A DNA stretch of 64,000 nt from Clarkia xantiana subsp. parviflora (Eukaryota; Streptophyta; Magnoliopsida; Myrtales; Onagraceae): contig JAPTYO010000001.1 of NCBI GenBank assembly GCA_036873135.1, positions 47,169,774-47,233,773 of the forward strand, in the 5' to 3' direction. The notes beneath the pieces were generated by a model, which made no database searches, was not told the DNA's origin, and saw nothing but the letters and a program-made list of their open reading frames with translations. Of this stretch, positions 50,471 to 63,090 are shown one piece after another. Position numbers and translations under genes: made by a program. Numbering within the stretch: position 1 is the stretch's first letter; every line of letters begins with the position of its first letter.

Positions 50471-50979
50471 GCCCCAATTTACCATATGATTTACTACTCA
50501 ACACAATCCATGTGTGTTCATCAACCAGGACATTCATCCAGCATGCGACGAGCCTAACCCGATAGGTGCTAGCCAAGGGGTATCCCTAGCTGAGATTGAG
50601 CAATGGCTAGGGCACTTGAGAAGCCGAGAAACATTGTTTCCGGTGTCTTCCATCATAGGGTACTCAACCCAAGTGGTCGAAACGATCGACATATGTTGAC
50701 TTGATCAGCCGGGTCCTTCTCCAGAAGAATTTCTAAAAATTTCGAATTTTCAGTCTGCCACTAGGGGCGTGTAAATAATTGTTGTTGATTATTTTCATTC
50801 AATTTTATTTTTAAAAAAATAGAGCAAAAAAAAAATAAAGAGAAAAATAAATTCCCGTTAGGTTGAAAACCTGTAAAGGCGACCTAGGCAAAAGTTAGGG
50901 AAATGGGCATGATTAAAATCCAACAGGGCAGTCATGGCAAAAGGTGAGCTGCAAAAAAAAAAAAAAAAACATTTTTCTT

Positions 50980-51480
50980 TAAAGTCTCAGCCGCCCATTA
51001 ATCGACTACAAGAAAATAAAGAGAGTCTTCACGCAAATCCTGTGAGAATATGAAAAAAAAGGGCCACAGCCACCCTCAAAATGGCTACATACATAGAGTG
51101 TTCCCATTCTGAGAGGATGAGAAATTGTTGAAAGGTCACATCCACCCTTAACAGGGCTAACTATAAAGAGCAAATTCCCACAAATTTGGTGAGTGTGAGA
51201 AATATATGAAAGGGTCACAGCCACCCTCAAAACGGCTATAAATTAGAGTATTCATGCATCAAGATTAAAAGAGCTCCTACATCATCAAAGATTGGAAGAA
51301 AGGGTCTCAGCCACCCTCCAAATGGTTACAAATTAGAGTTGCTCCCGCAACTCCGAAGGCGGGAAATAAAAGAACAGGTCACAGTCAACCCGAAATTGAC
51401 TACTAAAAAAGAAGAGCTTCCGCGACGGAGGATACGGAAAACAATTGAGATGGTCACAGCCACCCATTAATCGGCTACCA
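50980..51480. repeat. Tandem array with GGTCACAGCCACCC motif
   Basis: Seven copies of a 70-90 base unit contain GGTCACAGCCACCC, then AATCGGCTAC-like sequence, near 50984, 51062, 51136, 51213, 51303, 51376 and 51450. Confidence 0.85.
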
Positions 51481-51823
51481 AATAAAGAGTGCTTCTGCTA
51501 AATGAAAACCCGAGAGGGTTGCCTAGGCAAAATCAGGAAATGAGGGGTATGATTGCAAAATCTATAAATTGCAATCATGGCAAAATGAGAGAAAATAAAA
51601 TCCTGATGGATTGAAAACCTCACAAGGCAGTACATGCAAAAATTAGGGAACCCGAGGGGCACAGTCGAAAATCTCTCAAAATCGACTTTGGCAAAATAAG
51701 AGAGAAATTAAAAAGGAAAAGGAAAGACAAATCCCGCTAAGTTGTCGCACCATGCGCAATTTAGGCAAAAATTAGGGACACATTCATGCGCACGTGTATT
51801 GTCTACGACACAGCGTCTTCCAA

Positions 51824-52190
51824 AGTCAACTTCACGACAAGCGAGACGGTTACAGTCTGCTCTCGCATGTCGCATTTCAAGGATGAGTAGGACTGTTAAA
51901 GTCTGTTCCTACAAGTCAACTTCACGGCAAGCGGGACGGTTACAGTCTGCTCTTGTAAGTCAAATTTCAAGGATGAGTAGGACTATTACAGTCTGTTCCT
52001 ACGAGTCAACTTCACGGCAAGCGGGACGGACAGTCTGCTCTCGCGAGTCACCATTCAAGGATGAGTAGGACTGTTACAGTCTGTTTCTACGAGTCAACTT
52101 CACGGCAAGCGGGACGGTTACAGTCTGCTCTCATGAGTCACCATTTAAGGATGAGTAGGACTTTACAGTATGTTCCTACAAGTCACAATC
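51824..52190. repeat. 90-bp minisatellite
   Basis: Four units start AGTCAACTTCACGGCAAGCG at 51824, 51914, 52004 and 52092. Each unit also carries two TACAGTCTG words, so it may have arisen from a 45-base half unit. Confidence 0.9.
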
Positions 52191-52269
52191 TGACAATCAG
52201 TATCTGTAGTTTTCTAGCTTTCTGAGAGTCACAACCCGACGAACGAAGCCTTAGTATTCAACATCCGCA

Positions 52270-52905
52270 AGTCACACCACTAGAGGCACTTCTCCAACTG
52301 ACGCCACTAGAGGCTCTTCTCCGACGAACGCCACTAGAGGTTCTTCTCCAACGCATACCACAAGAGACTCTTCTCCAACATACGCCACTGGAGGCTTTTT
52401 TCTTATCGTTCGCCACTGGAGGCATCATCGATTAAGGTTTTACTTTATTGCACGCCACATGAGGCTTTTCCTCGTCGCTCGCCATTGGAAGCATCGTCGA
52501 TTGAGGTTTTCGTTACCGCACGACACTGGATGCTTTTCCTTGTCGCTCGCCATTGGAGGCATCGTCGATTGAGGTTTTTCATTAATGCACGCCACTGGAG
52601 GCTTTTCTTTTCCGCACGCTACTGGAGGCTTTTCATTACTGCATGCCACTGGTGGCTTTTCTTTACCGTACCGCCAACGGAGGCACCGCCGACCGAGGCT
52701 TTTCTTTTCCGCACGCCACTGGAGGCTTTTCTTTACTGCACGCCACTGGAGAATTTTCCTTGTCGCTCGCCACCGGAGGCATCGTCGATTGATGTTTTAC
52801 TTTTCAGCACGCCACTGGAGGCTTTTCGTTACCGCACACCACTGGAGGCTTTTCTTTACCGCACCGCCGCTGGAGGCTCTACATTCCCATACCAATGGAG
52901 GTTTT
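52270..52905. repeat. Short-period array with CGCCACTGGAGGCTTTTC motif
   Basis: About 15 units of roughly 30-45 bases. A 152-codon frame across it is only the translated repeat. Confidence 0.9.
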
Positions 52906-53054
52906 CTTTCACACTGTCCAAAATAAGGCAGGATTTCCCTTGAAGATTCGAAGACTCAAAAGAAGATATACTTCCCAACCAAAATTAGTGTTTAATCGTA
53001 TTTGGACAAATCCCCTCGAACATGTTCTACGGGATCGCCCAAAGAGGGGCAAGC

Positions 53055-53515
53055 TGTAAAAACCTAATTTTGATCCGCGCGTAGCACGTTCAAAATGTCA
53101 TATGTGACGCGCTAAAAAATGAAGTATTTAAATATGGAAGGTCGCTAAGTTTCTAAAGATATGACTGGCTTAAAATACGATAGTGTATATGCATTATTTA
53201 TTGTAAAATAATCAGAAAATATATTATGTGTATTTATGGTAAAATGCATAAATATATATGTATATTTTCAGAATATTAATGATGCATATTTTTCATATTT
53301 TATTTTCCTAGTTTAGGGGTCCTAGTTTAGCTATAAATAAGATCATTTCACATGTAAAAATGACACACCAGCAATAATAATACTACTTTTCTCGTAACAT
53401 GTGTGTTTTTGTCCTGTAGTGTAAATATTTTTTTTTCTTCTCCATAGCAGCAGCCCTCTTTCCGCCTGCCCGCCCAACTCAGGCCGCCCGACGCCACCGG
53501 ACCACCTCTCGTCGG

Positions 53516-53602
<87 letters not shown>

Positions 53603-54547
53603 TATCTCTACCCCCACGTATCCTCGGTTCACCCCAGCCTCGGCCGGAAACCTCGCCGGAGCTCCGCCTTCGCCTGCCGCTCAGGTCGCCCGTCGCTCCA
53701 CGCCGCCGCCTACCGAACCCAGAACTCATCCGCGTCGCTACCCGCCACCAGCTCCTCTGCTCGTTCCGCTCGGCATCCTCTGTCACCGACCGCTCCGCCT
53801 CCGGTCGTCTCGTCCGCGTCGCGACTGGCCATCTCCCGCTGCACTTGCAGCCACCATCGGTCGGACCCAGATCTCATCCGCGTCGCTCCACGCCATCACC
53901 GGAAGTGGCCTGCCCTTGCAGTCGACCTGGCCCCCTGCTTCGCCTTCGTCCCTGCATGTTTGTATTTTTTTTTTTTTTTTTGTATTTTTTTATATTTTTA
54001 TTTTAAGTTATTATATTATTATAGTATTATATTAAATTAGGCAGTTTAAATGTAGTTAATTAAATTTGATTGAGTATAACGTTTAATTGCTTAAGTCATG
54101 TATGTATGTAGAATATATATTAGGTTGCGTATTAATTTGAGCATGTTAGATAATTTGGGAGTTTTAGATTTCGTCTTTACAAAGAATTATTGGTTATAAT
54201 TTATTTTTAGACTTAGGTTTAAAATTAACAATATTTTTGCATATAATAAGTTTAATTAAATCTTGTATCGTTAGATTAATCTGGGATATTACTCAAAAAA
54301 ATAAAATTGGCAAATAAGTTAATTGAGTACCGAAAGGGCGTAATTAAAAATTTATTTTTTTAATTCGTAATAGAACCCCCGAACTCGAATTTCTGATCGT
54401 AGACTGATTTTATACCTAGGTGTTAACTCGTTACTCGCTTAGGTAAATTTAGAATTCTAGTTAGCCTTAATTAACTAGTGGCGACTCTTTTCCAAAATCC
54501 ACGTTTACAAAACGTAATTCGCCTTAGGTCGGATTTTAGGTCTGACA
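53055..54547 (+). repeat. 3' LTR of the 9-kb element
   Basis: Pairs with the 5' LTR, with TATAAATA at 53332-53339 and the same GC-rich block. It holds a private TC expansion. Confidence 0.92.
53520..53600. repeat. (TC)n microsatellite
   Basis: About 40 TC units in the 3' LTR, not expanded in the 5' LTR. It produces Arg-Glu repeats on the minus strand. Confidence 0.95.
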
Positions 54548-54639
54548 AATCTCATTAATAACCCCTCTACCATCGTTAGGTTAACGTTATCTTCTGCATC
54601 CAAGGTAGAGTATTATGCTATATGACAACAAATGTGGTT

Positions 54640-54820
54640 TTAACGGGATTGTATCCTAGTGGGCGAAATGTCATTTTACCATTTTTTCGTAAACATGTTG
54701 TACATTTTAAAACATATTTGTCCATAAAACCATTTTTGTTGTATAAACATATTGGTCCATAACACCATTTTTTTCCAAACATGTTGCATGTTTATATACT
54801 TTTCCAATGTTTCAACCAAG
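54640..54820. mobile_element. Right arm of the split fold-back MITE
   Basis: Inverse of the arm at 45056-45300, including AATGTCATTTTACCAT and AAACATGTTGTACATTTTA. Confidence 0.7.
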
Positions 54821-55128
54821 TTGGATGCATCGGTCGGGTTTCACAATCCCATGTTTACACCATGTTACTTTTAGGTGTCCCGGGATTTAAATTGTTGCTA
54901 ATAAACATTTGATGTTTCGTTTTTATTTTTTATTTTTATATTTTCCGTCTGTTAAATTTGACGGATTTGAGTATATATTTTATTCAATATACATTTATGC
55001 AATTAAGTTAAATTAAAACTCATTTTTTTCATAAATTCTTCAGTTTTAATGTATGTACACACTAATTGATACAAGATAAAGAGAATGAGAACTGCCCTTT
55101 TGTTACTTTTTTTTTCTTTAATGTCATT
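54821..55128. other. Short AT-rich intergenic segment
   Basis: Nothing recognised between the split MITE and the next LTR. Confidence 0.4.
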
Positions 55129-55885
55129 GTTGTTGAATTTTATAGAGCTATTTGTTTCGACCGAGTTACCGCGGGTTGCCCGCTGAGTGACTCGTCGAAG
55201 TCTTCGGGTTGGGTGCGAGCCGAGTCCGTCTCCTAAGGTCGTGTACGGGCCTTCAGCTTCGTCTTCAGAACAGCGGTAAGTCCTTCGGGCTCTCTTATAG
55301 ACCGTCCGTCTGCACCTGCGAGAGGAGCATTACCAAGCAATCCCCGTGGAGAGGGGGGGTGCTTGGTGCGCTCGCTCCGACGATCAACATTAGACGGTTT
55401 CTAGAGAGAGAGAGAGTTTTAGAGAGAGGTCAGAGCTTTTCCAATTCTCACCCCCAAAAAATGACTTGAAAATGTTTACCCCCAAGGTGGCTATTTATAG
55501 GCAACCTTGGACCGCAAACCGGTTTTGACCCGGTTCAATGTGGAAATGTGAATCGGGATGCAGGGGAGAGCTTTGGGAAAAAGGTCTCTGACGCGCATCT
55601 CAGGCGGCTGTCACGAGCGGGACGCGCGCGCCTTTGAAACATAGATCTCGGACACATAGGAGTTAGTTAAAAATCGGGTCTCCTATACATTCGGGACGAA
55701 ATGGGGGGTGTGCGCGACACCCCCCGGGTATTAAGCTTACCCAGAATTCTGGGTAAGCCCCCCGGGGGTGCCGGGCGAGTTCGCGACTTGCCCGGTTTCC
55801 CCCGGTTAGCTCAAAATTGGGTTTTATGCGCGTGTATGAGGTCCGAATAATTAAAACCGAGCCTGAATCATGCGTATATCCATCA
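55129..55885 (-). repeat. 3' LTR of the minus-strand Ty3/Gypsy element
   Basis: On the minus strand a polypurine stretch (CTCGGGGGCAAG) is followed by TGATGGATATACGC, which I take as the LTR start at 55885. A TATA box (TATAAATA, 55499-55492) lies inside. The far end is set only approximately, near 55129-55150 (candidate ...CAACA), because the partner LTR is outside the window. Confidence 0.5.
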
Positions 55886-57774
55886 CTTGCCCCCGAGTTA
55901 AATAATGGTCTGACCTTTGTTTAACTCTATTCTAAGATAGGGTGTACGCGTGATTCGGGTCGTCTGCTCACCTTGAGTTTCGACCTACCAATGGTGGATA
56001 CGCGCGGCTCAGACGAGCTCCTTGCCTTAGTTTTTTTTTTTGAGATGGTCATGCTTGATAACTGCGCAAAGGGTTAGTAGCACAACGGACTACGAGTAAT
56101 ATGATAAATGTGATTTTGGGAGAAGTAAGGCGCGAGCGCACATGAAATTTTTCGGGTTTGTAAGATGATCAAATAAATATGGAACGTTCATGCCACGACT
56201 AATTGTATCAAAATGATAATAAATCATGAACGTTTTGATAAAACGTTTTTCATGCAATATGATGGTTTCCGGGAGCCCGTCGTCCGAGACGGCCGTCTTG
56301 ACGGCGAGACGACGGTTTTAGTAAATGAAATAATGCCAGGTTTGGAAAATCACATGTGGCGGACGTGATACGAAAAATCATAAACATAATGTTTTCAAGT
56401 AGTTGAGACCATTTGAAAAACTTAGTTGAATTTAGCTAAGTTACTTGATGGTGAAAATCCAAGTTATCATCAACTTTGAAAAATGGAGGGTGGATGTGAG
56501 TGTACCTCTTGGATGTATGGTGCTTGCTAGGTTGTGTAGTCCACCTCCTTTGTGATAGTTTATAAAACTATCAACATTTGAATAGGTAGTTGAGAGAGTT
56601 TTGGAGAGGCTAAGGTAGTGACTTAGGAATTCACTTTAGGGTATTAGTGTGACCCCATTTCGGCCGGCCACCACCAGGACTATCACCGGCGAGGTTACGG
56701 CTGCCCGGCAGCGGCGAGGCGGCGGCAGGAGCGGCGGCAGGAGCGGCGGCGCTAGGCGGGCGGCGGCTGCACTGTTCACGGGTCGATTTCGGGCTCAATT
56801 CGACCCGTTTTCGAGTCCTTCTTGTCGGGTATTGATCGGTAATGTCCTCTCCTTCCTTTTCTTGATGTTAATTGTACCTTTAGGGCTGCACATTTCGAAT
56901 TTCAATAAGGTGCATGATAGGTGTTCGATGAAATGCCTAAGTGAAATTTTGGCTTGATTTTTCAAAATTCGTTTTTGGCCAAACTCTAAATGTATATAGA
57001 TAGAGTTATGGATAGTGAACTCCCTTTGTGAAGAGGCCCTTAGGTTTCGGTCAACCGAGGGGGAATCGTGGGGGTTCAAAATCGGACTTATTCGAGCAAA
57101 AAGTTCGACCCTTTGTATCTTGATGTGGGTGACTTGATATGATGCCCCCAATTGTGATAATGACTCCTTGATTGTTTGTGAGTGGATAGTAATGCCCCCG
57201 GAGTTTAGGTGATTGCTTGGTAGCTCACGCTTATCGGTGGCTTAGTTGACCCGAGTGTTTTTTGAATTGTTCGGGTAGGGGTAAGTCTCCCCGTGACATG
57301 TAATGGTCTTGCTTAGGTGCATTTGAGCTGCTTGTACGTGCCCCCGGAGCCTTAAGCCGTTTTGGGGATAAAATTTGATCGAAATGTGGTCGGATGGCAT
57401 TTTGGTAATTATAACCAACTTTGCATGTCTTTGATTTCTTTAGCTCTTGAACTTATCGCTTTGTGGAGTGCTTGAATACCTGTGTCACATTGCACAAATA
57501 TATGAAAATTTGATTAGTAGGTGGCCTAGGCCTTTGGTGAGCGTAGGGATTTTTGACTCCCGAGCGGGAGGGTCCCTAGCTGTTTGCTCGCGGACAGTTG
57601 GTCCGTTGGGTTGAATGCCCTCGCAAAGGGCTTGGTGGATGGTGTTGATACGTGGCCCTGGTTTTTGATTGAGTTGTGTATGGTTTTTGCAGGGTTTGAT
57701 TGACGGGCTTGCAAGCGCGCGTCTCTGATACTTAGAGTGTTCCTGGTAGGAAACGGTTTCTGCTTCTTCACGTA
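55886..57774. other. Untranslated region of the Gypsy element and upstream region of its antisense ORF
   Basis: No recognised protein. A GC-rich patch with GCGGCGGCAGGAGC repeats at 56690-56780 lies here, and the plus-strand promoter and leader of the additional ORF should be here too. A perfect dyad GATAGTTTATAAAACTATC lies near 56555. Confidence 0.45.
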
Positions 57775-60113
57775 ATGAGTAAGTCTCATCACTCTGTTTC
57801 GGATAACTTTGATGGGGAGTTTGATGAGGGCACCATGGATTCCGACTCCGGGTCTCGAAGCGGTGTGCTTTTGGGACCGTCGGGTAACCGCGTGATACTG
57901 GAGAAGATCCAAATATTTTTTCCCAACAAGCTCCCACGTTCCAAGTTTGATCTCTATGTGTCGACCCGGGGCTGGTGTCCCGGCATAGAGGTCTCGTATC
58001 CTTGGGATGTTGTGAAGGGGGTCGAATTTGGTCGGCCCACCGTTCCTCCGGCTGAATTCGAGGCTGTTTATCTTTCACAGTTTCGAGAAGGGTTGCGGAT
58101 TCCTTATTGTCAGGATTTGGTCCGCCTTTGTCGACATTACAGGATTTCTCCCGTCTCTATCACTCCACCGGGGTTTAGAGTTTGGACATGTTTCCGGGTG
58201 CAATGTCATCTAAACTCTTGGGATTATTCGGTAGTGCTTTTTCGAGCCTTCTATCGCCTGAGCAAGGCAGATGAGTCTGGGATGTGTACTTTCACCTTGC
58301 GTTGGCCTCACATGACCGAGAAGGGATTCTCCTCCCTTGGCTTGCGCAGGGCGGGGTGGAATACTGAGGCGCGGTTCTACGAAAGATCGGACACTTCCCA
58401 GAACAAATGGAAGTGTCAGTACTTTTTTATAAAGGATGCGGGAACGACTTGGACAACTTCTCACATAGTGGATTCCGACCCCGTTCTGCGTTTTCAAGAG
58501 TTCTCAGGTGCAGACAAGGTTGCTTTGAAGAAGATTCATACGGCGAATAGGGCGGGGGAGTATAGCCCCCTTTATCGTGCTTCCGACGCCGAGCTGCTCG
58601 CGGCGGGCATTCATGTACGTCCTTCGGGGGATGAGTTGGTATGTTTTGAAGTTTCGTAACATTTGTTCCTGTTTCCTTGTAGGTTGGTTTCTTAACAGAC
58701 GCCCCTGTTTACAGGGCGGAGTCGCAGGCGGATCTCCTCAGACTGTTCCCGGCCTTGGCGATACTCCTCCTGTTGGCCCGGGTATGGGACTTGCGCCTTT
58801 AAAGGTTTCGTTGAGATCTTTCCCCATGCTAACATGCTAATGGTCTTTTTGTGGTTGTCTTTGCAGGCTTGGTATTCCCGACGGCGGGGGGAGTTGCGCC
58901 TGTCCGAGAGCATGATGCTGACGTCCGTTCCCCGAGCGATCCTAGGAGGTCGACGTCTGCTGGCATGCCTCTTGCTCCTTCCTGCGATAAAGGGAAGGGG
59001 CCAATGTATGCGGATTCGACCATGCCTGTCCCCCGGTCGAGGAGCGGGCGTTCAGTGGAGGTGTCTCCATTGGCAGGTAACTGTGGTTGACTTCTTGTTA
59101 TATTGGTATAGTTTGCCTTCTCCTAATGTGTTTGCTTTTGATGTGTAGTTGTTCCTACTCCTCCAGCTCTTCGCAAGTCTGATCTGATGTGTCGGTTTGG
59201 TCGGGATGTGTCCGGGAACGAGTGGACTCCCTACTCTCAGTCTGGTATTCGCTTTCCCAAGGATGTTTCCTTGAGCACACCTGCTGTCGGTGTGCGTGTG
59301 GTTCAGCGGTCTGTTCCACCGGCTGACCGCAAGAAGTGCCCCCGGGACCCTGAGGCTGCTTTGAAGTGTGTTGAGGAGTCGCTCGCGCGCTTTGCTCCTG
59401 TACGTTGTTTTCTTTTTATGTTGGATCTATCATGTTTGTCTGGCTTCTTTGTGTGTGATGTGCTTGTGTTGTTGTTGCAGGTGAATGCAGTGATGATCAA
59501 CCTTTCCTCCTTTGTTGTTGAGCTTGTTGATGAGACGAGGAGTCTGCAGGGTCGTCATGAGCACTTGTCTCAGGATGTCGTTGTGTTAAGGGAGAAGGCG
59601 CGCGCACATTCAGATGCTTCTTCCAAGGCTTCCGCTGATCTCAAGGGAAGTCACGATTGTGCGTCTCAGCTGGAGGCGGAGCTGTTTGCCTTACTGCGCC
59701 AGGAGAAGGTCGACGAGGAGGCACATGCTGTGGCGCTGAAGGAGACTAAGGAGTCTCATGTTGCCCTGGGTGATCAGCTTGGGATGATTGAGTTTCCTAC
59801 TACAGCTGATTACTCCAAACTTCTTGAGAAGGCACGTGATGATCGTATGGAGTCTTTCTCTGTGGACTACTTCAGGAGGATATACTCTCTTGCCCCCGAT
59901 TTTCCTTTCCAGAGTACTGGGCCATATACTGGCTATGCCCTCGGGGCTATTGCGGGGATCCGAGCGGGCGATGTGGGCGGAGCGAGTGGTTTGACGGGAC
60001 AGGTGTCCGTCCCTGATGGTGACGATCGCCGTGTTGTTTTTAGCAGCCCTGCGCATGATGTTTTTATGGCTGACGCCTTTGGCTCTGGTGCTCCTGATGT
60101 TGGGTCAGGTTGA
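57775..60113 (+). CDS. Antisense additional ORF of the Gypsy element (gypsy-type transposon domain protein), five exons
   Basis: I can join five plus-strand exons with GT-AG borders and matching phases: 57775-58638, 58715-58781, 58867-59076, 59149-59399 and 59481-60113, giving 674 residues. The second exon's acceptor could also be 15 bases earlier. The N-terminal 290 residues resemble the plant family annotated as putative gypsy-type transposon protein (Pfam Transposase_28): FREGLRIPYCQDLVRLC, then a Trp/Phe-rich region. The middle is Pro/Ser-rich and low in complexity. Exon 5 contains a heptad-like coiled coil (about residues 480-590), rich in Glu, Lys, Ala and His. No catalytic motif is visible and the molecular role is unknown. 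It runs opposite to gag and protease. That the splice sites and long exons survive suggests recent or current selection, but the model needs transcript support. Confidence 0.65.
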
Positions 60114-60509
60114 TCTTTCTTTGCTTTATATGACTCTCTTGTGTATATATGGTTGCTCCCATTGCATGGGTGAGATTTTGGCGGGGTGTGTCCCGGGCTT
60201 GACTTTTTATGTTGGCTGGATGTCTTTACTTTTCAGACCTGCTATATTATATATATATGCCTGACATGAGATGTTAGAAAGATATAATACTTAGTATTAT
60301 TTTGCATCTTCCTTTATTGCTGTCTCTATAACTTGTTCTCTTTTGGAAGAGTGTAGCTCTGTTGACAGGTCGATTTCCTTAATCCGATGGTTTTCCTTAG
60401 GAAATTGCATCTCTGTTGGTGGCGGGGTGCGGATGAATCAGTATTACCGGCACCTGTGGCTTTGTAAGGAGGAGGATCCATGTTGAACTGCTTGTCTTCC
60501 TTTACAGGG
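60114..60509. other. Spacer between the antisense ORF and the tandem repeat
   Basis: Non-coding. It contains a degenerate relative of the 131-bp unit (GGATTTCC/TTAGGAAA words near 60380-60400). Confidence 0.45.
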
Positions 60510-61595
60510 ATGTAAATAGATTAGTATGTTCACATACTTGATATAGTTGTTTGTTTGCGAAGCGTAGATAGATTACGTCCGACACTTGCATTTGTTTGCG
60601 AGGGAGGATTCCTACGGAACCGTTTGTCCCCCGACTTTTGCAAGGATGTGAATAGATTAGTACGTCCACATCCTTGTACTGCGGCGAAGTGTGGATAGAT
60701 TAGTACGTCCGACACTTGCATTTGTTTGCGAGGGAGGATTCCTAAGGAACCGCTTGTCCCCTAACTTTTTGCAAGGATGTGAATAGATTAGTACGTTCAC
60801 ATCCTTGTATTGTGGCGAAGTGTGGATAGATTAGTACGTCCGACACTTGCACTTGTTTGCGAGGGAGGATTCCTAAGGAACCGCTTGTCCCCCGACTTTT
60901 GGCAAGGATGTGAATAGATTAGTACGTTCACATCCTTGTATTGTGGCGAAGTGTGGATAGATTAATACGCCCGACACTTGCATTTGTTTGCGAGGGAGGA
61001 TTCCTAAGGAACCGCTTGTCCCCCGACTTTTTGCAAGGATGTGAATAGATTAGTACGTTCACATCCTTGTATTGTGGCGAAGTGTGGATAGATTAGTACG
61101 TCCGACACTTGCACTTGTTTGCGAGGGAGGATTCCTAAGGAACCGCTTGTCCCCCGACTTTTTGCAAGGATGTGAATAGATTAGTACGTTCACATCCTTG
61201 TATTGTGGCGAAGTGTGGATAGATTAGTACGTCCGACACTTGCACTTGTTTGCGAGGGAGGATTCCTAAGGAACCGCTTGTCCCCCGACTTTTTGCAAGG
61301 ATGTGAATAGATTAGTACGTTCACATCCTTGTATTGTGGCGAAGTGTGGATAGATTAGTACGTCCGACACTTGCACTTGTTTGCGAGGGAGGATTCCTAA
61401 GGAACCGCTTGTCCCCCGACTTTTTGCAAGGATGTGAATAGATTAGTACGTTCACATCCTTGTATTGTGGCGAAGTGTGGATAGATTAGTACGTCCGACA
61501 CTTGCACTTGTTTGCGAGGGAGGATTCCTAAGGAACCGCTTGTCCCCCGACTTTTGGCAAGGATGTGAATAGATTAGTACGTCCACATCCTTGAT
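60510..61595. repeat. 131-bp tandem repeat with two shared-loop hairpins per unit
   Basis: GCGAAGTGTGG recurs at 60684, 60815, 60946, 61077, 61208, 61339 and 61470, exactly 131 bases apart, with partial units at both ends. Each unit holds two stem-loops with the same 12-base loop TAGATTAGTACG. One has the stem AAGGATGTGAA/TTCACATCCTT; the other has AAGTGTGGA/TCCGACACTT with one bulge. Inner units are nearly identical, and the outer ones are more diverged. Confidence 0.95.
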
Positions 61596-61953
61596 GAAAT
61601 TATTTTGTCTCCTTGCATGCGTCGCGCTCCCTCTGTTTTGAATACAGGCATGAGCTTTGCTTGGTCTTGCTTTGACATCTTTTTGATGACTTTTCTTGTT
61701 TTTTGCCCTTTCCGCGTGTAGAGTTAGGGCCTTTGTTGATGATGTATGTGGCTTGTTCCTGGTTTTGGACCGGGGTAGCTTGCCATTACATAGTGATTTT
61801 TCCTACGCAAGGAGTGAACTTCATTAGTCTTCTTGTTTATTTACAAGGGATGTGCATGGATGGAGTCAACTGATCTCCCATCCTAAACGTTCTATTTAGT
61901 ACTTGAAAAGTAAAGATAGAGTATGTGCATGTCATAGGGGAAGGATTATTCCC
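61596..61953. other. Non-coding spacer of the Gypsy element
   Basis: No recognisable protein or repeat. Confidence 0.45.
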
Positions 61954-62520
61954 TTAGTGACGGTTTGATAAAGCTGGCTTCCTGCATGCAATGTAGGAGC
62001 GCAGAGCTCCTTGTTTGATCAGTTCCTCGATTCTGTTGCGAAGAGAGGGGCACCCATTCGTGCTGTGACCCCATTTGTTGTGGTAGTGGCACCACATTTA
62101 TGGATTCTTCCCGAGGAAGGCGATCCGGATCTCGCTTGGAGGAGGTAAAACATCCTTCAGGATGGTCTTGAACAACTCCTCCACCTCTATGTTTAGAGGT
62201 GTATATTCGCCATCTTGGTTGTTGTTCAAGTCTTGTCTTGCACGCTTGTGTTCGCGCGCCTCTTCTTGTTCTGCAGGTGGGATGAACCACCCCAGCTCGT
62301 TTGCGACCTCGATTACTGTCTCCATCTTCTCTTTTAAGTCAGCCATAGATTTGGTTGTTCTCCACCCTTGTGTTCGTCCAAATAGGAGGAATGTAGGTGA
62401 GTTCATGTTCAGGAAAAAGGCATTGATCACGGCTGACTTCTCTGCCACACTTGAAGTTGCGTTTATGGCGAATCGCTTGAAGTAACTTTGGATGGATTCC
62501 GACTCCCCTTGTTTGATGTC
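61954..62520 (-). pseudogene. Second gag fragment (C-terminal half), stop-interrupted
   Basis: Joined in frame to the protease, this segment reads as the C-terminal part of a Gypsy gag domain (ESIQSYFKRFAINATSS, then FFLNMNSPTFLLFGRTQ). After an in-frame stop at 62098-62100, the same frame resumes with a CCHC-like knuckle (WCHYHNKWGHSTNGC) and an IEELIKQGAL motif, ending at 61954. Its N-terminal half is missing. The knuckle sequence differs clearly from that of the other gag, so it probably comes from a different element family. Confidence 0.6.
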
Positions 62521-62639
62521 CCATATGCTTGGGAGCATTGGGGTTTGAGGTGCTGGGAGTCTTTCTCCTTTGCTCATCATTTCGTCAAATCGCATTTCAA
62601 CTTCAGACTTGGAACATTGTCCCCTTTCAATGACTGCTA

Positions 62640-63090
62640 TGTCTAGACGGTTTTTGCATCTTAGGGCGTTGACATAGCACTTTCGTGCTGTCGTCTGATC
62701 GCCCAAGACTTCACCAACTCCTCCCCTTAAGCGGTACTTCAGCTTTTGGTGTGCCGTTGAAGGCACCATCTCGTAGGGGTTTATCGTTGTTCTTCCGAGA
62801 ATTCCGTTGTAAGCGCCAAGGCTCTCGACGATCACGAAAGTGATGTCGACTTTCATTGCGTTCCATCCTTCTCCTATCACAGTGGGAAGGGTGATCATCC
62901 CCAGTGGATACGTAGCAGCTCCTGCGAAGCTTACTAATGGGAAATTTCCCGGCTTGAGGTCCTCTCTCTTCATTCCAAGCTGTTCAAGGACATTGACATG
63001 GAGGATGTCCGCCGAGCTTCCACCGTCGACCAGGATTCTTTTTACATCGAACCCGTTGATTTCCATTGTTATTACTAACGCGTCATCATG
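62640..63090 (-). pseudogene. Retroviral-type aspartic protease domain of the Gypsy element
   Basis: Reading leftward from 63066, the frame contains the active-site motif LVDGGSSADIL (Asp-Gly-Gly-Ser variant usual in plant Gypsy) and then YNGILGRTTIN, the flap-side Gly-rich motif. The protease matures the polyprotein. Its frame is shifted relative to gag: gag ends at a stop at 63086-63088 while the protease frame overlaps it. This could be a mutation or a frameshift expression signal. After residue about 180 the frame runs into a second gag and not into reverse transcriptase. Confidence 0.75.

Noticed and set aside
52485..52943. 152-codon frame
   Set aside because: It is a translated short-period tandem array with no start context.
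53343..53786. Arg-Glu repeat protein on the minus strand
   Set aside because: It is the translation of a TC microsatellite.
60510..61595. Regular repeat array considered as CRISPR
   Set aside because: Units are contiguous and homogeneous, with no unique spacers and no cas genes; the genome is a plant's.
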